Shown: positions 1 to 5,803 of the stretch, piece by piece
How positions within the stretch are numbered: position 1 is the stretch's first letter
Layout: every line of letters starts with the position of its first letter
Assembly: GCA_905211265.1 (NCBI GenBank)
Contig: CAJMAC010000027.1
Coordinates: 1-11,482 of the forward strand
Direction: 5' to 3'
DNA: 11,482 nucleotides
Origin: an uncultured Eubacteriales bacterium
Lineage (GTDB): Bacteria > Bacillota_I > Bacilli_A > RF39 > UBA660
The notes under the pieces: generated by a model
What the model was told of the DNA's origin: nothing
The model's database searches: none
Seen by the model: only the letters and a program-made list of their open reading frames with translations
Translations under genes and position numbers: made by a program

Positions 1-44
1 TAAATAATAATATATATTAAAATTATATTAGATGTACTTAGTAT

Positions 45-62
45 ATATGGTGTTTTACTCCA
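45..62 (+). repeat. 5'-UTR pairing element of the small-peptide locus
   Basis: Bases 45-55 (ATATGGTGTTT) are repeated exactly at 242-252, the right arm of the antisense terminator hairpin, and are complementary to the left arm at 223-233. Bases 50-62 are complementary to TGGAGTAAACAC at 269-280, with one extra T at position 53. The mRNA 5' region could therefore pair with the antisense RNA or with its own 3' region. The matches are seen directly; their role is inferred from type I toxin-antitoxin loci such as hok/sok and par/Fst. Confidence 0.5.
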
Positions 63-80
63 TTGAAAGGAGGGATTTGT

Positions 81-134
81 ATGAAATATAATTTCCTCTT
101 TGATAAGGAGGAACAATGCAAGAACTTGCATTAA
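81..134 (+). CDS. 17-residue leader ORF overlapping the toxin-like ORF
   Basis: This tiny ORF encodes MKYNFLFDKEEQCKNLH. Its start lies 6 nt after a strong Shine-Dalgarno (AAAGGAGGG, 66-74). The second Shine-Dalgarno (AAGGAGG, 105-111) lies inside it, and it runs 19 nt into the next ORF in a different frame. That is the layout of coupled pairs such as mok-hok, where translating the first ORF opens the second. CCTCTTT inside this ORF (95-101) can pair with its own Shine-Dalgarno with one bulged G, a possible brake on initiation. The peptide itself has no recognisable domain. It may be only a coupling device, or chance. Confidence 0.35.
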   Translation: MKYNFLFDKEEQCKNLH

Positions 135-199
135 TTATAATTATTATTTATTATACAACTATTGTATTAAAAGATAATAATAAAAACAGCAAGAGATAA
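116..199 (+). CDS. 27-residue hydrophobic peptide, candidate type I toxin
   Basis: The product is a hydrophobic helix, ELALIIIIIYYTTIVL at residues 3-18, followed by a charged tail, KDNNKNSKR. That is the build of Fst/Ldr/TxpA-class membrane peptides from type I toxin-antitoxin systems, though the conserved Pro of Fst is absent. A strong Shine-Dalgarno (AAGGAGG, 105-111) sits 4 nt before the ATG. The start overlaps a leader ORF, suggesting translational coupling. A convergent minus-strand RNA gene lies immediately downstream, and repeats link the two transcripts. By analogy the peptide would sit in the cytoplasmic membrane and depolarise it when unrepressed. I could not assign a plus-strand promoter: the TATATT boxes at 13-18 and 24-29 have no convincing -35. 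A phage-like or signalling peptide is the alternative. Confidence 0.55.
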   Translation: MQELALIIIIIYYTTIVLKDNNKNSKR

Positions 200-222
200 C
201 TTAATAATAAAAAATCAAAAAT

Positions 223-252
223 AAACACCATATCATCTTAGATATGGTGTTT
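223..252 (-). terminator. Terminator hairpin of the antisense RNA
   Basis: A perfect 12-bp stem (223-234 with 241-252) has a 6-nt loop. On the minus strand it is followed by ATTTTTGATTTTTT, a good rho-independent terminator. On the plus strand the T-run begins about 12 nt after the stem, so termination in that direction would be weaker. Confidence 0.65.
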
Positions 253-277
253 CCACAAAAACATTTTTTGGAGTAAA

Positions 278-311
278 CACTTATTTGCTAACTAAGTGCA
301 TCTCTTTTTTT
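278..311 (+). terminator. Possible terminator of the toxin-like mRNA
   Basis: A 6-bp stem (CACTTA 278-283 with TAAGTG 293-298) is followed after 6 nt by seven T residues (305-311). The stem is weak. If used, the mRNA would keep the 269-280 segment that is complementary to its 5' region. Confidence 0.35.
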
Positions 312-342
312 ATTATATGCAAGTTTTCTTGCTTACATACTA

Positions 343-371
343 ATAATAACATATTTTTAATATTATGTCAA
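343..371 (-). promoter_or_regulatory. Strong promoter of the antisense RNA
   Basis: Read on the minus strand, TTGACA (366-371) is followed by a 17-nt spacer and TATTAT (343-348) preceded by TGT, an extended -10. It fires away from the phosphatase gene and toward the small-peptide ORFs, with an expected start near 336. Confidence 0.78.
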
Positions 372-432
372 AAGTACTATGTAATAATTTTTAGATAATT
401 ACAAATATTTTGATTAAAAATTAAGCAAAACA

Positions 433-966
433 TTAAATATCATATTCATAAATAGTAGTATTTTGGGGAAAAAAATCTAAAAAGTCTGTATTTTCATTAT
501 AGCCAATTATATTATAGTGTAATGCTTTTATAAAGCAACCATGAGTCACTATTAAAATATTTTCATCACCATAATTTAATTTTAAATAATTTAAAAAATT
601 ATTTGCTCTATCTAAAACATCTTTTAGAGATTCAATATTATTTTCATTATAATTTAGTTTATAATTCCACCATTTTGATATTAAATCTTCATCTGGTTTT
701 ATGCCTTCGTAGTCTCCGAAAGATCTTTCTATAACTTTATCATCATATATTATATCAATTTTATCATTTACTAATATTTTTGCAGTATCTTTTGCTCTAC
801 TTAATGGAGAACTTATACATTTATCTATTTTTAAATTTTTAATATCCTTTGCTAACTCTTTTGCACTATTTATTCCTTCTTCATTTAAAGGAACATCTTT
901 TAACCCTTGGGCTAATCCTAAATCGTTCCAGTGTGTTCTGCCATGTCTAACTAAATATATTTTCAT
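433..966 (-). CDS. Histidine phosphatase (phosphoglycerate-mutase-like) family
   Basis: This is a branch-1 histidine phosphatase of 177 residues, a normal length. The catalytic motif RHG is at residues 7-9 in VRHGRTHWN (His8 takes the phosphate), with Arg57 in SSPLSRAKDT, Glu80 in ERSFGDYEG and the second His142 in VTHG. It is soluble and cytoplasmic. Family members hydrolyse small phosphate esters such as alpha-ribazole phosphate or sugar phosphates; the substrate cannot be told from sequence. I chose ATG at 966 because GGTGG lies just before it. An in-frame TTG at 978 would add four residues but would place this Shine-Dalgarno inside the gene. A leader with a strong terminator lies directly upstream, so expression may be attenuated. 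No clear terminator follows the gene. Confidence 0.9.
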   Translation of the reverse strand: MKIYLVRHGRTHWNDLGLAQGLKDVPLNEEGINSAKELAKDIKNLKIDKCISSPLSRAKDTAKILVNDKIDIIYDDKVIERSFGDYEGIKPDEDLISKWWNYKLNYNENNIESLKDVLDRANNFLNYLKLNYGDENILIVTHGCFIKALHYNIIGYNENTDFLDFFPQNTTIYEYDI

Positions 967-1005
967 TATTACCACCAATTTAATTATAATACAAAAGTTT
1001 AAAAA

Positions 1006-1043
1006 AAGATATATTCTATATTAAATTATATAAAATATATCTT
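1006..1043 (-). terminator. Very stable terminator in the phosphatase leader
   Basis: A 16-bp stem (1006-1021 with 1028-1043) with one U-G pair and a 6-nt loop is followed on the minus strand by a run of T (plus-strand A at 1001-1007). It stands between the leader promoter and the phosphatase start at 966, so transcripts must read through it to express that gene from that promoter. Confidence 0.8.
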
Positions 1044-1081
1044 ATAATTATTATTTAAATAAGTTTTTTCAAGTTCCCTCC

Positions 1082-1129
1082 CTAGTTAATATTTGCATTT
1101 ATTCTAAAATTATTAATTCTATTTAACAT
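1082..1129 (-). CDS. 15-residue leader ORF upstream of the attenuator
   Basis: The peptide MLNRINNFRINANIN starts 10 nt after a strong Shine-Dalgarno (AAAGGAGG on the minus strand, 1140-1147). Its start and stop codons lie in opposite arms of one stem (1123-1132 with 1081-1089, one bulge). Its stop overlaps a second Shine-Dalgarno-like GGGAGGG (1076-1082) that precedes a five-codon TTG ORF (1055-1072). Asn makes up 6 of 15 residues and Ile 3. The composition could let ribosome stalling influence the downstream terminator, but no established leader family is recognised. Confidence 0.35.
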   Translation of the reverse strand: MLNRINNFRINANIN

Positions 1130-1152
1130 AGGTTTCGGGCCTCCTTTCTTAT

Positions 1153-1201
1153 TTTTCTATTACACTTAAATAATATCACAATACTTATTATTTAGCAAGT
1201 A
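1153..1201 (-). repeat. 49-bp promoter repeat, copy 1
   Basis: This block matches 11137-11185 at 45 of 49 positions in the same orientation. It starts immediately below the holA stop. The differences avoid the -35 and the sequence just after the -10; one falls in the first -10 base. It also contains a small inverted repeat, TACTTG/TAAGTA, overlapping the -35, that both copies can form with a G-U pair. Confidence 0.85.
1170..1198 (-). promoter_or_regulatory. Promoter of the phosphatase leader
   Basis: On the minus strand TTGCTA (1193-1198), a 17-nt spacer and TATTAT (1170-1175) preceded by TGA form an extended -10 promoter. The same arrangement is kept in the second repeat copy, which supports it. 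Confidence 0.65.
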
Positions 1202-1204
1202 TTA

Positions 1205-2134
1205 TTAAATATTTTTATTTAATATAAATAGTTCAAATGCTGTATTTTTATCTATTACTCCTAATTTTATTTTTTTATCAAGTTCAAATAATTTTACTAA
1301 ATAACTTTCTAATAATTCTTTAGAATAATAATATAAATTATTAATAGCAAGTTTTACTCTATATGGATGTACTCCTAAAGAAGAAGCTATTTTATCATTA
1401 GATAATCCTTTGTTATAAAGTAATTTTACTTGAAGCAAGAATCTAAATTGACTTGCAATAAGTCCAATCATCGCAGTTACTTCATAATTTTTATCTAAAA
1501 ATACATTATATAATCTAATACTTTCTTTTATATTATTTTTAACAATTGCATCTGTTAAAGCAAATATTTCTTCATCATTATTAGTAATACATAAACTATC
1601 TATATCATTATTTGTAATATGTTTATCTTCTAATTTATAATTTATTAATTTATTTAATTCATTGGTAATATTATTTATATCTGTTCCTACTACTGTTAGG
1701 AAATAATTAATATTATCCATTTTATAATCTTTTAATAATTCTTTAACAAAATTTACCAAATAATTATTATCTTTAGTTAAACAAAGAACCTTACCTACAC
1801 TACTGACTTTTTTATATAGTCTTTTTCTTGTATCTACTTTACCAAGATTACATTTAAAAACTAATATAACATCCTTATTATAATTATCTAAATAATCAAT
1901 TAATTCTGTAATTTCTTTTCCTTTACTACTAAAAGCATTCGTAGATTCTAGAACAACTATTTTTTTTAAAGAGAAAAGTCCAAGTATATTACATTCTTCA
2001 ATAATATCATCAATACTATCATTATCTAGTGAATACTTTATAACACTATCATTTAATACTTTTTCTTTATCTATTAATTTATTTATATATAATTCTAGTA
2101 AATCATTATATTCTGAATATATTAAATATATCAT
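1205..2134 (-). CDS. holA: DNA polymerase III delta subunit
   Basis: This is the clamp-loader delta subunit, which opens the beta sliding clamp ring for loading at primed sites. At 309 residues it is slightly short of the usual 330-345. The order fits HolA: an N-terminal fold starting MIYLIYSEYNDLLELY, a GLFSLKKIVVLES strand (about 52-64) and the typical KVDTRKRLYKKV segment (about 99-110). A helical middle containing VGTDINNITNELNKLINY follows, then a C-terminal domain containing ALTDAIVKNN and AMIGLIASQFRFLLQVKLL. Delta lacks a working Walker A, as expected. The start overlaps the upstream stop in TAATG, implying translational coupling with the membrane protein at 2134-3003. Both are probably transcribed from the promoter at 3026-3054. 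Confidence 0.92.
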   Translation of the reverse strand: MIYLIYSEYNDLLELYINKLIDKEKVLNDSVIKYSLDNDSIDDIIEECNILGLFSLKKIVVLESTNAFSSKGKEITELIDYLDNYNKDVILVFKCNLGKVDTRKRLYKKVSSVGKVLCLTKDNNYLVNFVKELLKDYKMDNINYFLTVVGTDINNITNELNKLINYKLEDKHITNNDIDSLCITNNDEEIFALTDAIVKNNIKESIRLYNVFLDKNYEVTAMIGLIASQFRFLLQVKLLYNKGLSNDKIASSLGVHPYRVKLAINNLYYYSKELLESYLVKLFELDKKIKLGVIDKNTAFELFILNKNI

Positions 2135-3003
2135 TATTTTTCTACTAAATTACAAGAATAATCTTTCACTTTATAATAATCTAATAATCTATCATAGTCT
2201 TTTGGTAATTTATAATCTTTATTTAAGTTATATTCAACATCAAGTACATAAGATAAATCTTCATCAATAAATTTATCTGCTCCTGATTCTTCAATATAAT
2301 TATATTTTAAATTCTTTTCTTTAAATTCATAATATGTATCACTATCATTAAATTTATAAGTTATTTGTTTAGTATGTTTAGTTAATATTTTAGAATTGTT
2401 AAATGTTATATCTACTAATTCATTTATATCTGTACCAAGTTCATTATTTTGATATTTCTTAGTACATTCATAATAGATATTTTTACCATAAATTAATTCA
2501 GGGTTATTATTTAAATATACGTATCCTCCAAATCCTAAAGCTACTAAAAATAGTAAGAAAATAATAAATTTGCCATTACTTTTCTTAGTCTTTACTACTT
2601 GTTTTTCAACTTTTGGTTCTTCTTTTTTAAAGAATATATCCATTAATTTTTTTATATATTCTTCTTTTACATCTAAGCTATTACTATCTATTAATTCTAG
2701 TTTTGTTAGATTATTAGGTAACTCTATTATATCAAAGTTTGATGTTGGCTTATCATTTAAGTAATTCCATACAAACTCTTTAACCATTTCTTCATCTTTA
2801 ATATCTTTAAACTTCATTATTACTAATCTATCATTATTTATTAATGGCGAACCATAATGTAATTCTTTTTCATTATCATCAGTATAAATAATATATTTAG
2901 TACCATATTTTTTATCTTTAAATATAACAAATAATTTAACATATACTTCTTCATTACTAAGTACTAAATCATTCTTACTTATTAACATTCTTATGCCCTT
3001 CAT
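2134..3003 (-). CDS. Single-pass membrane protein of unknown function
   Basis: I do not recognise a family. The 289 residues divide into an N-terminal cytoplasmic part (1-130) beginning with a beta-rich segment, VKLFVIFKDKKYGTKYIIY, and a Lys/Glu-rich linker (127-145). One membrane helix (about 145-164, FIIFLLFLVALGFGGYVYL) and an outer domain of about 120 residues follow. The positive linker before the helix predicts an inside N-terminus. The outer part holds only two cysteines, Cys180 and Cys284, near its two ends, which could form a disulfide. ATG at 3003 is chosen because GAAGG precedes it; ATG at 2988 is possible. It has its own promoter and overlaps holA by one base, but nothing in it suggests a replication role. 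Confidence 0.7.
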   Translation of the reverse strand: MKGIRMLISKNDLVLSNEEVYVKLFVIFKDKKYGTKYIIYTDDNEKELHYGSPLINNDRLVIMKFKDIKDEEMVKEFVWNYLNDKPTSNFDIIELPNNLTKLELIDSNSLDVKEEYIKKLMDIFFKKEEPKVEKQVVKTKKSNGKFIIFLLFLVALGFGGYVYLNNNPELIYGKNIYYECTKKYQNNELGTDINELVDITFNNSKILTKHTKQITYKFNDSDTYYEFKEKNLKYNYIEESGADKFIDEDLSYVLDVEYNLNKDYKLPKDYDRLLDYYKVKDYSCNLVEK

Positions 3004-3025
3004 TTTATACCTTCTTTCTATTAAT

Positions 3026-3054
3026 ATTATAATATAAAATTATTATTATTACAA
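3026..3054 (-). promoter_or_regulatory. Promoter of the membrane protein-holA pair
   Basis: On the minus strand TTGTAA (3049-3054), a 17-nt spacer and a perfect TATAAT (3026-3031) lie about 23 bp before the start codon at 3003, within the 64-bp gap after the deacetylase gene. Confidence 0.65.
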
Positions 3055-3067
3055 GGTATTTTTTTTA

Positions 3068-4048
3068 TTAATTTCTAGCATATCCATATACTTTACCATT
3101 TTCTAATGTTATATTTTTATAATAAAATAATTCACTTACTGTAACTAATTTATAATTGTTAGATAATAATTCTGGTATTACCAAATCTAAAGCATTTAAA
3201 GTAGATTTATAAATATCATGCATTAATACTATATCTCCATCTTTCACTTTGGTTAAAATAATATTTGCTATTCTTTTACTATTTTTATATTTCCAATCTA
3301 AGGTATCTATATCCCATATTATTATTGGATAATTTGCTAATCCTTTTATTTTTTTATTAACTGAGCCATAACTTGGTCTAAGTAATTTAGGATAAGTATT
3401 AGTTACTTCATAAATTAGATTAGTAGTATTATCTATTTCATTTAATATAGTATCTTTTTTATACTTAGTAAGTAATAGATGATTGAATGTATGATTACCT
3501 ATTTCCATATTACTATCAATCATTTTTTTTAAAGTTAATTCATGTCCTTTAATATTTTTACCCATAACAAAAAATGTTGCTTTTACATTATATTTATTTA
3601 AAGTATCTATTACCTTGCTTGTATTATAGTTTGGTCCATCATCAAAGGTTAAAGCAATAAATTTAGTATTTTTATCTATATTATAAATATCTGTTATATT
3701 TTTATTAACTAATGTTTTATTATTAGTTTCTATTTTTTCAAAAGTATATTTACTTATTTTAAAACTTATTACTTTTTCATTTAACATATTATTATTTATT
3801 ACTCTTTTATAAAAAGTTAAGATATTATCTTTATAATCATAATCTATAACTAAACTATCATTATTTTCATTTATACATTTATTTATATAATTTAAAATAT
3901 TGTTATTAATATGATAAGTATTAAAATATGGATAATTAATATTAACTTTATCATTAATAATAGTTTTATTTGTTACTTCATAAGAATTATTAATAATAAC
4001 TATAATAAATAATATAACTGTTAATAAAAAGAATAATATTTTTTTCAT
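3068..4048 (-). CDS. Membrane-anchored polysaccharide deacetylase (NodB domain)
   Basis: This is a carbohydrate esterase family 4 enzyme that removes N-acetyl groups from cell-wall glycans such as peptidoglycan. A signal anchor at about residues 4-20 places it outside the membrane. The region 30-115 resembles the accessory domain of PdaC-type deacetylases (INYPYFNTYHINNNILNYIN). The NodB core starts near 130 and shows TFDDG (Asp136 and Asp137), HTFNH (metal ligands His186 and His190), RPSYG (224-228), WDIDTLDW (245-252) and LMHD (His277). All catalytic motifs are present, so it is probably active. AAGGTGA precedes the ATG. Its own promoter is not obvious. PdaC likeness would make MurNAc a possible target, but that is a weak inference. 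Confidence 0.9.
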   Translation of the reverse strand: MKKILFFLLTVILFIIVIINNSYEVTNKTIINDKVNINYPYFNTYHINNNILNYINKCINENNDSLVIDYDYKDNILTFYKRVINNNMLNEKVISFKISKYTFEKIETNNKTLVNKNITDIYNIDKNTKFIALTFDDGPNYNTSKVIDTLNKYNVKATFFVMGKNIKGHELTLKKMIDSNMEIGNHTFNHLLLTKYKKDTILNEIDNTTNLIYEVTNTYPKLLRPSYGSVNKKIKGLANYPIIIWDIDTLDWKYKNSKRIANIILTKVKDGDIVLMHDIYKSTLNALDLVIPELLSNNYKLVTVSELFYYKNITLENGKVYGYARN

Positions 4049-4089
4049 AAGTCACCTTACTAAAATATATTATTCTTATTTTAAAATTA

Positions 4090-4356
4090 TTATTTAAAAG
4101 TAAATTCAACATATCCATCTTCATCAATATTAAATTTATCTTTACCAATTTTAACAACTTCTTGTTCAAAACTTTTAAGTATCTCATTTTTTAAAATTTC
4201 TTTTTCTTTTACAGATAAAGTATCATTATTTTTTCTTGAATATGATAATTTATCTCATGTATTGTGTAATGACTTTGAAAAATTATGTGCATAATCTTCA
4301 TAATTTTCTAATGCTAATGAATAATAATAAATTTTTCTTTCAATATTATTTTCCAA
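4090..4356 (-). pseudogene. Broken 88-codon ORF with in-frame TGA
   Basis: The gap between the HD gene and the deacetylase gene holds one reading frame that looks coding throughout except for a TGA at codon 34 (4255-4257). Before it is MENNIERKIYYYSLALENYE and 13 more residues ending SLHNT; after it come 54 residues starting DKLSYSRKNN and ending YVEFTFK with a TAA stop. It would start at TTG 4356 with AAAAGGA about 11 nt before it. No ATG, GTG or TTG lies in frame after the TGA to restart. A TGG-to-TGA change (SLHNTWDKL) would explain it. The protein is charged, probably helical and soluble, and its family is unknown. Programmed readthrough is possible but has no support. Confidence 0.55.
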
Positions 4357-4375
4357 ATTTTATCAATCCTTTTAA

Positions 4376-4951
4376 TTAATATTTAATATCAATACCTTCA
4401 AATTCTACATCTAAAAATCTCTTACTTGATAGGTAATCACACATATGAACAAATCTTTCAATTGCTGTTTTAGGTACTGGTAATACTTCATTACCATTAA
4501 AGTCAGTATTCCATGGGCCCATGTGTGAACTTATTGCATTACATAATTTTTCTAATTCTTCTTCGGATAATTTTAAGTTATCTTTGTTTTCTTTTATATA
4601 ATTTGCTATTAATAATGGATGCTCTACCAAGGTATATTTAGAATGATTTAATCCTGATTTTAATCCATCATGTAATATTAAACCCATTATTATTAAATCT
4701 TTTTCTCTAGCAGTAAATTTATTTAAGGCTGGATCACTAAGTAGTTCATGTGCAATTCTTACTGCAACTTTGGTATGTTTTACTAATCCACAAGTGGATG
4801 CTGCAAACTTTGGATGATATTTTCCAGTTGATGAAGCAGGTATTTCAAAGAAATAGTCTGGTAATATATTTATCATATATTTGGCTGATTCTAAAATATC
4901 TTCACTTTTTATATATTCTAATTCTTTTTTAAAATAATCTATCTTATTCAT
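4376..4951 (-). CDS. HD-domain phosphohydrolase
   Basis: This is a metal-dependent HD-superfamily hydrolase of 191 residues. The metal-binding pattern is visible: His59 (GLVKHTK), His94-Asp95 (LILHDGLKSG), His111 (VEHPLL), His143 (SSHMGPW) and Asp172 (HMCDYLSSK). The N-terminal stretch LPDYFFEIPASSTGKYHP is typical of a group of short HD proteins found in Firmicutes and phages. Such proteins cleave phosphate esters of nucleotides or nucleic acids; the substrate is not known here. AAGGAAG precedes the ATG, which starts 2 bp after the stop of the channel gene, so the two are co-transcribed. No functional link between them is evident. Confidence 0.85.
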   Translation of the reverse strand: MNKIDYFKKELEYIKSEDILESAKYMINILPDYFFEIPASSTGKYHPKFAASTCGLVKHTKVAVRIAHELLSDPALNKFTAREKDLIIMGLILHDGLKSGLNHSKYTLVEHPLLIANYIKENKDNLKLSEEELEKLCNAISSHMGPWNTDFNGNEVLPVPKTAIERFVHMCDYLSSKRFLDVEFEGIDIKY

Positions 4952-4953
4952 AA

Positions 4954-5757
4954 TTACTTCCTTACTTTTACATCTAGTTTATTATATGGTATTTCTATAT
5001 TATTTTTATCTAATGTTTCTTTAATTAATTTTAATAGTTTCTTTTTTAAAGCAAATTGACTACCTGGTTTAGATAAAATTGTTACTTGATATACTACTGA
5101 TGAACTATCTAAACTACTTACTCCGAGTAATTCTAATTCTCCGGAAGGTTCTTCAAATTTCTTTACTTCTTCTTTCATATTAGTTAAGACTTTTTCTAAT
5201 TTATTTATATCAGTATCATAACTAACATTAATATCAATTACTAATCTTGGAGTAGATAAACTATAATTAATTACTTCATTAATTGTACTATTAGAAATAA
5301 TTAATGTTTCACCAGTATATGCTCTTATTTTAGTGGTTCTTAGTCCAAGAGAAACTACTGTACCTGTAAAATCATTTATTTTTACTAAGTCTCCGACAGC
5401 ATATTCATTATCAAATACAATAGATATTCCTGATAATAAATCTTTAACTATATCTTGAAATGCTAATCCTATTACTACTGCAGCAATACCAAGCGATGCT
5501 ATAATGCTTTTAGTATTTACTCCATAGACATTTAATATTGATAAAACAATATATATTCCAATTAAATATTTAAATAAATTATTAACTAATGATACTATTG
5601 TCTTTTTTCTTTTATCTGCTTTTACATCATTAATTTTAGTCTTATTACTTATTTTCTTTATAATTTTATTTAGTATTAAATATAATATAGTTCCAATTAA
5701 TATATATACTATTGGTAAATATATTTTTTCATTTAATAAATTTATTTTTAAAAACAT
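4954..5757 (-). CDS. Small-conductance mechanosensitive channel (MscS family)
   Basis: This is a pressure-relief channel of the cytoplasmic membrane that opens on osmotic downshock. From ATG 5757 it has 267 residues, the size of minimal MscS proteins. Two helices (about 13-31 and 62-80) precede the pore helix, whose Gly/Ala pattern is clear (SIIASLGIAAVVIGLAFQDIVKDLLSGISIVFD minus its ends, about 84-116). The MscS beta domain (VGDLVKINDFTGTVVSLGL, then RTTKIRAYTGE) and a mixed C-terminal domain follow. I prefer 5757 to the ATG at 5769 because GGAGG lies 5 nt before 5757, whereas it would be codons 2-3 of the longer form. A hairpin separates it from ftsZ; the HD gene follows at once. Confidence 0.93.
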   Translation of the reverse strand: MFLKINLLNEKIYLPIVYILIGTILYLILNKIIKKISNKTKINDVKADKRKKTIVSLVNNLFKYLIGIYIVLSILNVYGVNTKSIIASLGIAAVVIGLAFQDIVKDLLSGISIVFDNEYAVGDLVKINDFTGTVVSLGLRTTKIRAYTGETLIISNSTINEVINYSLSTPRLVIDINVSYDTDINKLEKVLTNMKEEVKKFEEPSGELELLGVSSLDSSSVVYQVTILSKPGSQFALKKKLLKLIKETLDKNNIEIPYNKLDVKVRK

Positions 5758-5774
5758 AAAATCCTCCATATTAA

Positions 5775-5798
5775 AAGTATGATAATGTTATCATACTT
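5775..5798 (-). terminator. Hairpin between ftsZ and the channel gene
   Basis: A perfect 11-bp inverted repeat (5775-5785 with 5788-5798) lies directly after the ftsZ stop. On the minus strand it is followed by only four T, so it may terminate partially. No clear promoter lies between it and the channel gene, which suggests that gene depends on readthrough. On the plus strand five T follow the stem after AG. A protein-binding palindrome is an alternative. Confidence 0.5.
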
Positions 5799-5803
5799 AG
5801 TTT

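Larger units (their letters stand above)
208..336 (-). ncRNA. Candidate antisense (antitoxin) RNA
   Basis: A near-perfect minus-strand promoter at 343-371 predicts a start near 336, and a T-tailed hairpin at 223-252 predicts an end near 208, giving an RNA of about 130 nt. It begins with a small hairpin (GCAAG-4-CTTGC, 319-332) of the kind that protects antitoxin RNA 5' ends. It carries AAACACCATAT, complementary to the toxin mRNA 5' region at 45-55, and would overlap the mRNA 3' region. No ORF with a ribosome site is evident in it. The RNA is inferred from signals, not observed. Confidence 0.5.
1001..1164 (-). ncRNA. Leader RNA, candidate attenuator of the phosphatase gene
   Basis: The promoter at 1170-1198 predicts a start near 1163, and the hairpin at 1006-1043 predicts an end near 1000, giving an RNA of about 160 nt. 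It holds a GC-richer patch (GGAGGCCCGAAACC), a 15-codon ORF inside a stem-loop and a second Shine-Dalgarno. It matches no riboswitch class I know. It could be a cis-acting attenuator or an independent small RNA. Confidence 0.45.

Noticed and set aside
1130..1145. GGTTTCGGGC patch as part of a tRNA T-arm
   Set aside because: No acceptor or anticodon stem can be built around it, and on the minus strand it is the spacer and Shine-Dalgarno of the leader ORF.
2570..2764. Plus-strand open frame of 64 codons
   Set aside because: It is antisense to the membrane-protein gene and has no ribosome site or protein-like features.
3990..4187. Minus-strand open frame of 65 codons
   Set aside because: It is out of frame with the broken ORF and overlaps the deacetylase start. 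The broken ORF in the other frame looks more protein-like.
4255..4257. Genome-wide reading of TGA as tryptophan (code 4)
   Set aside because: Intact genes use TGG only, and ftsA ends in TGA exactly at the overlap with the well-supported ftsZ start. One TGA in a small ORF is better explained by mutation.
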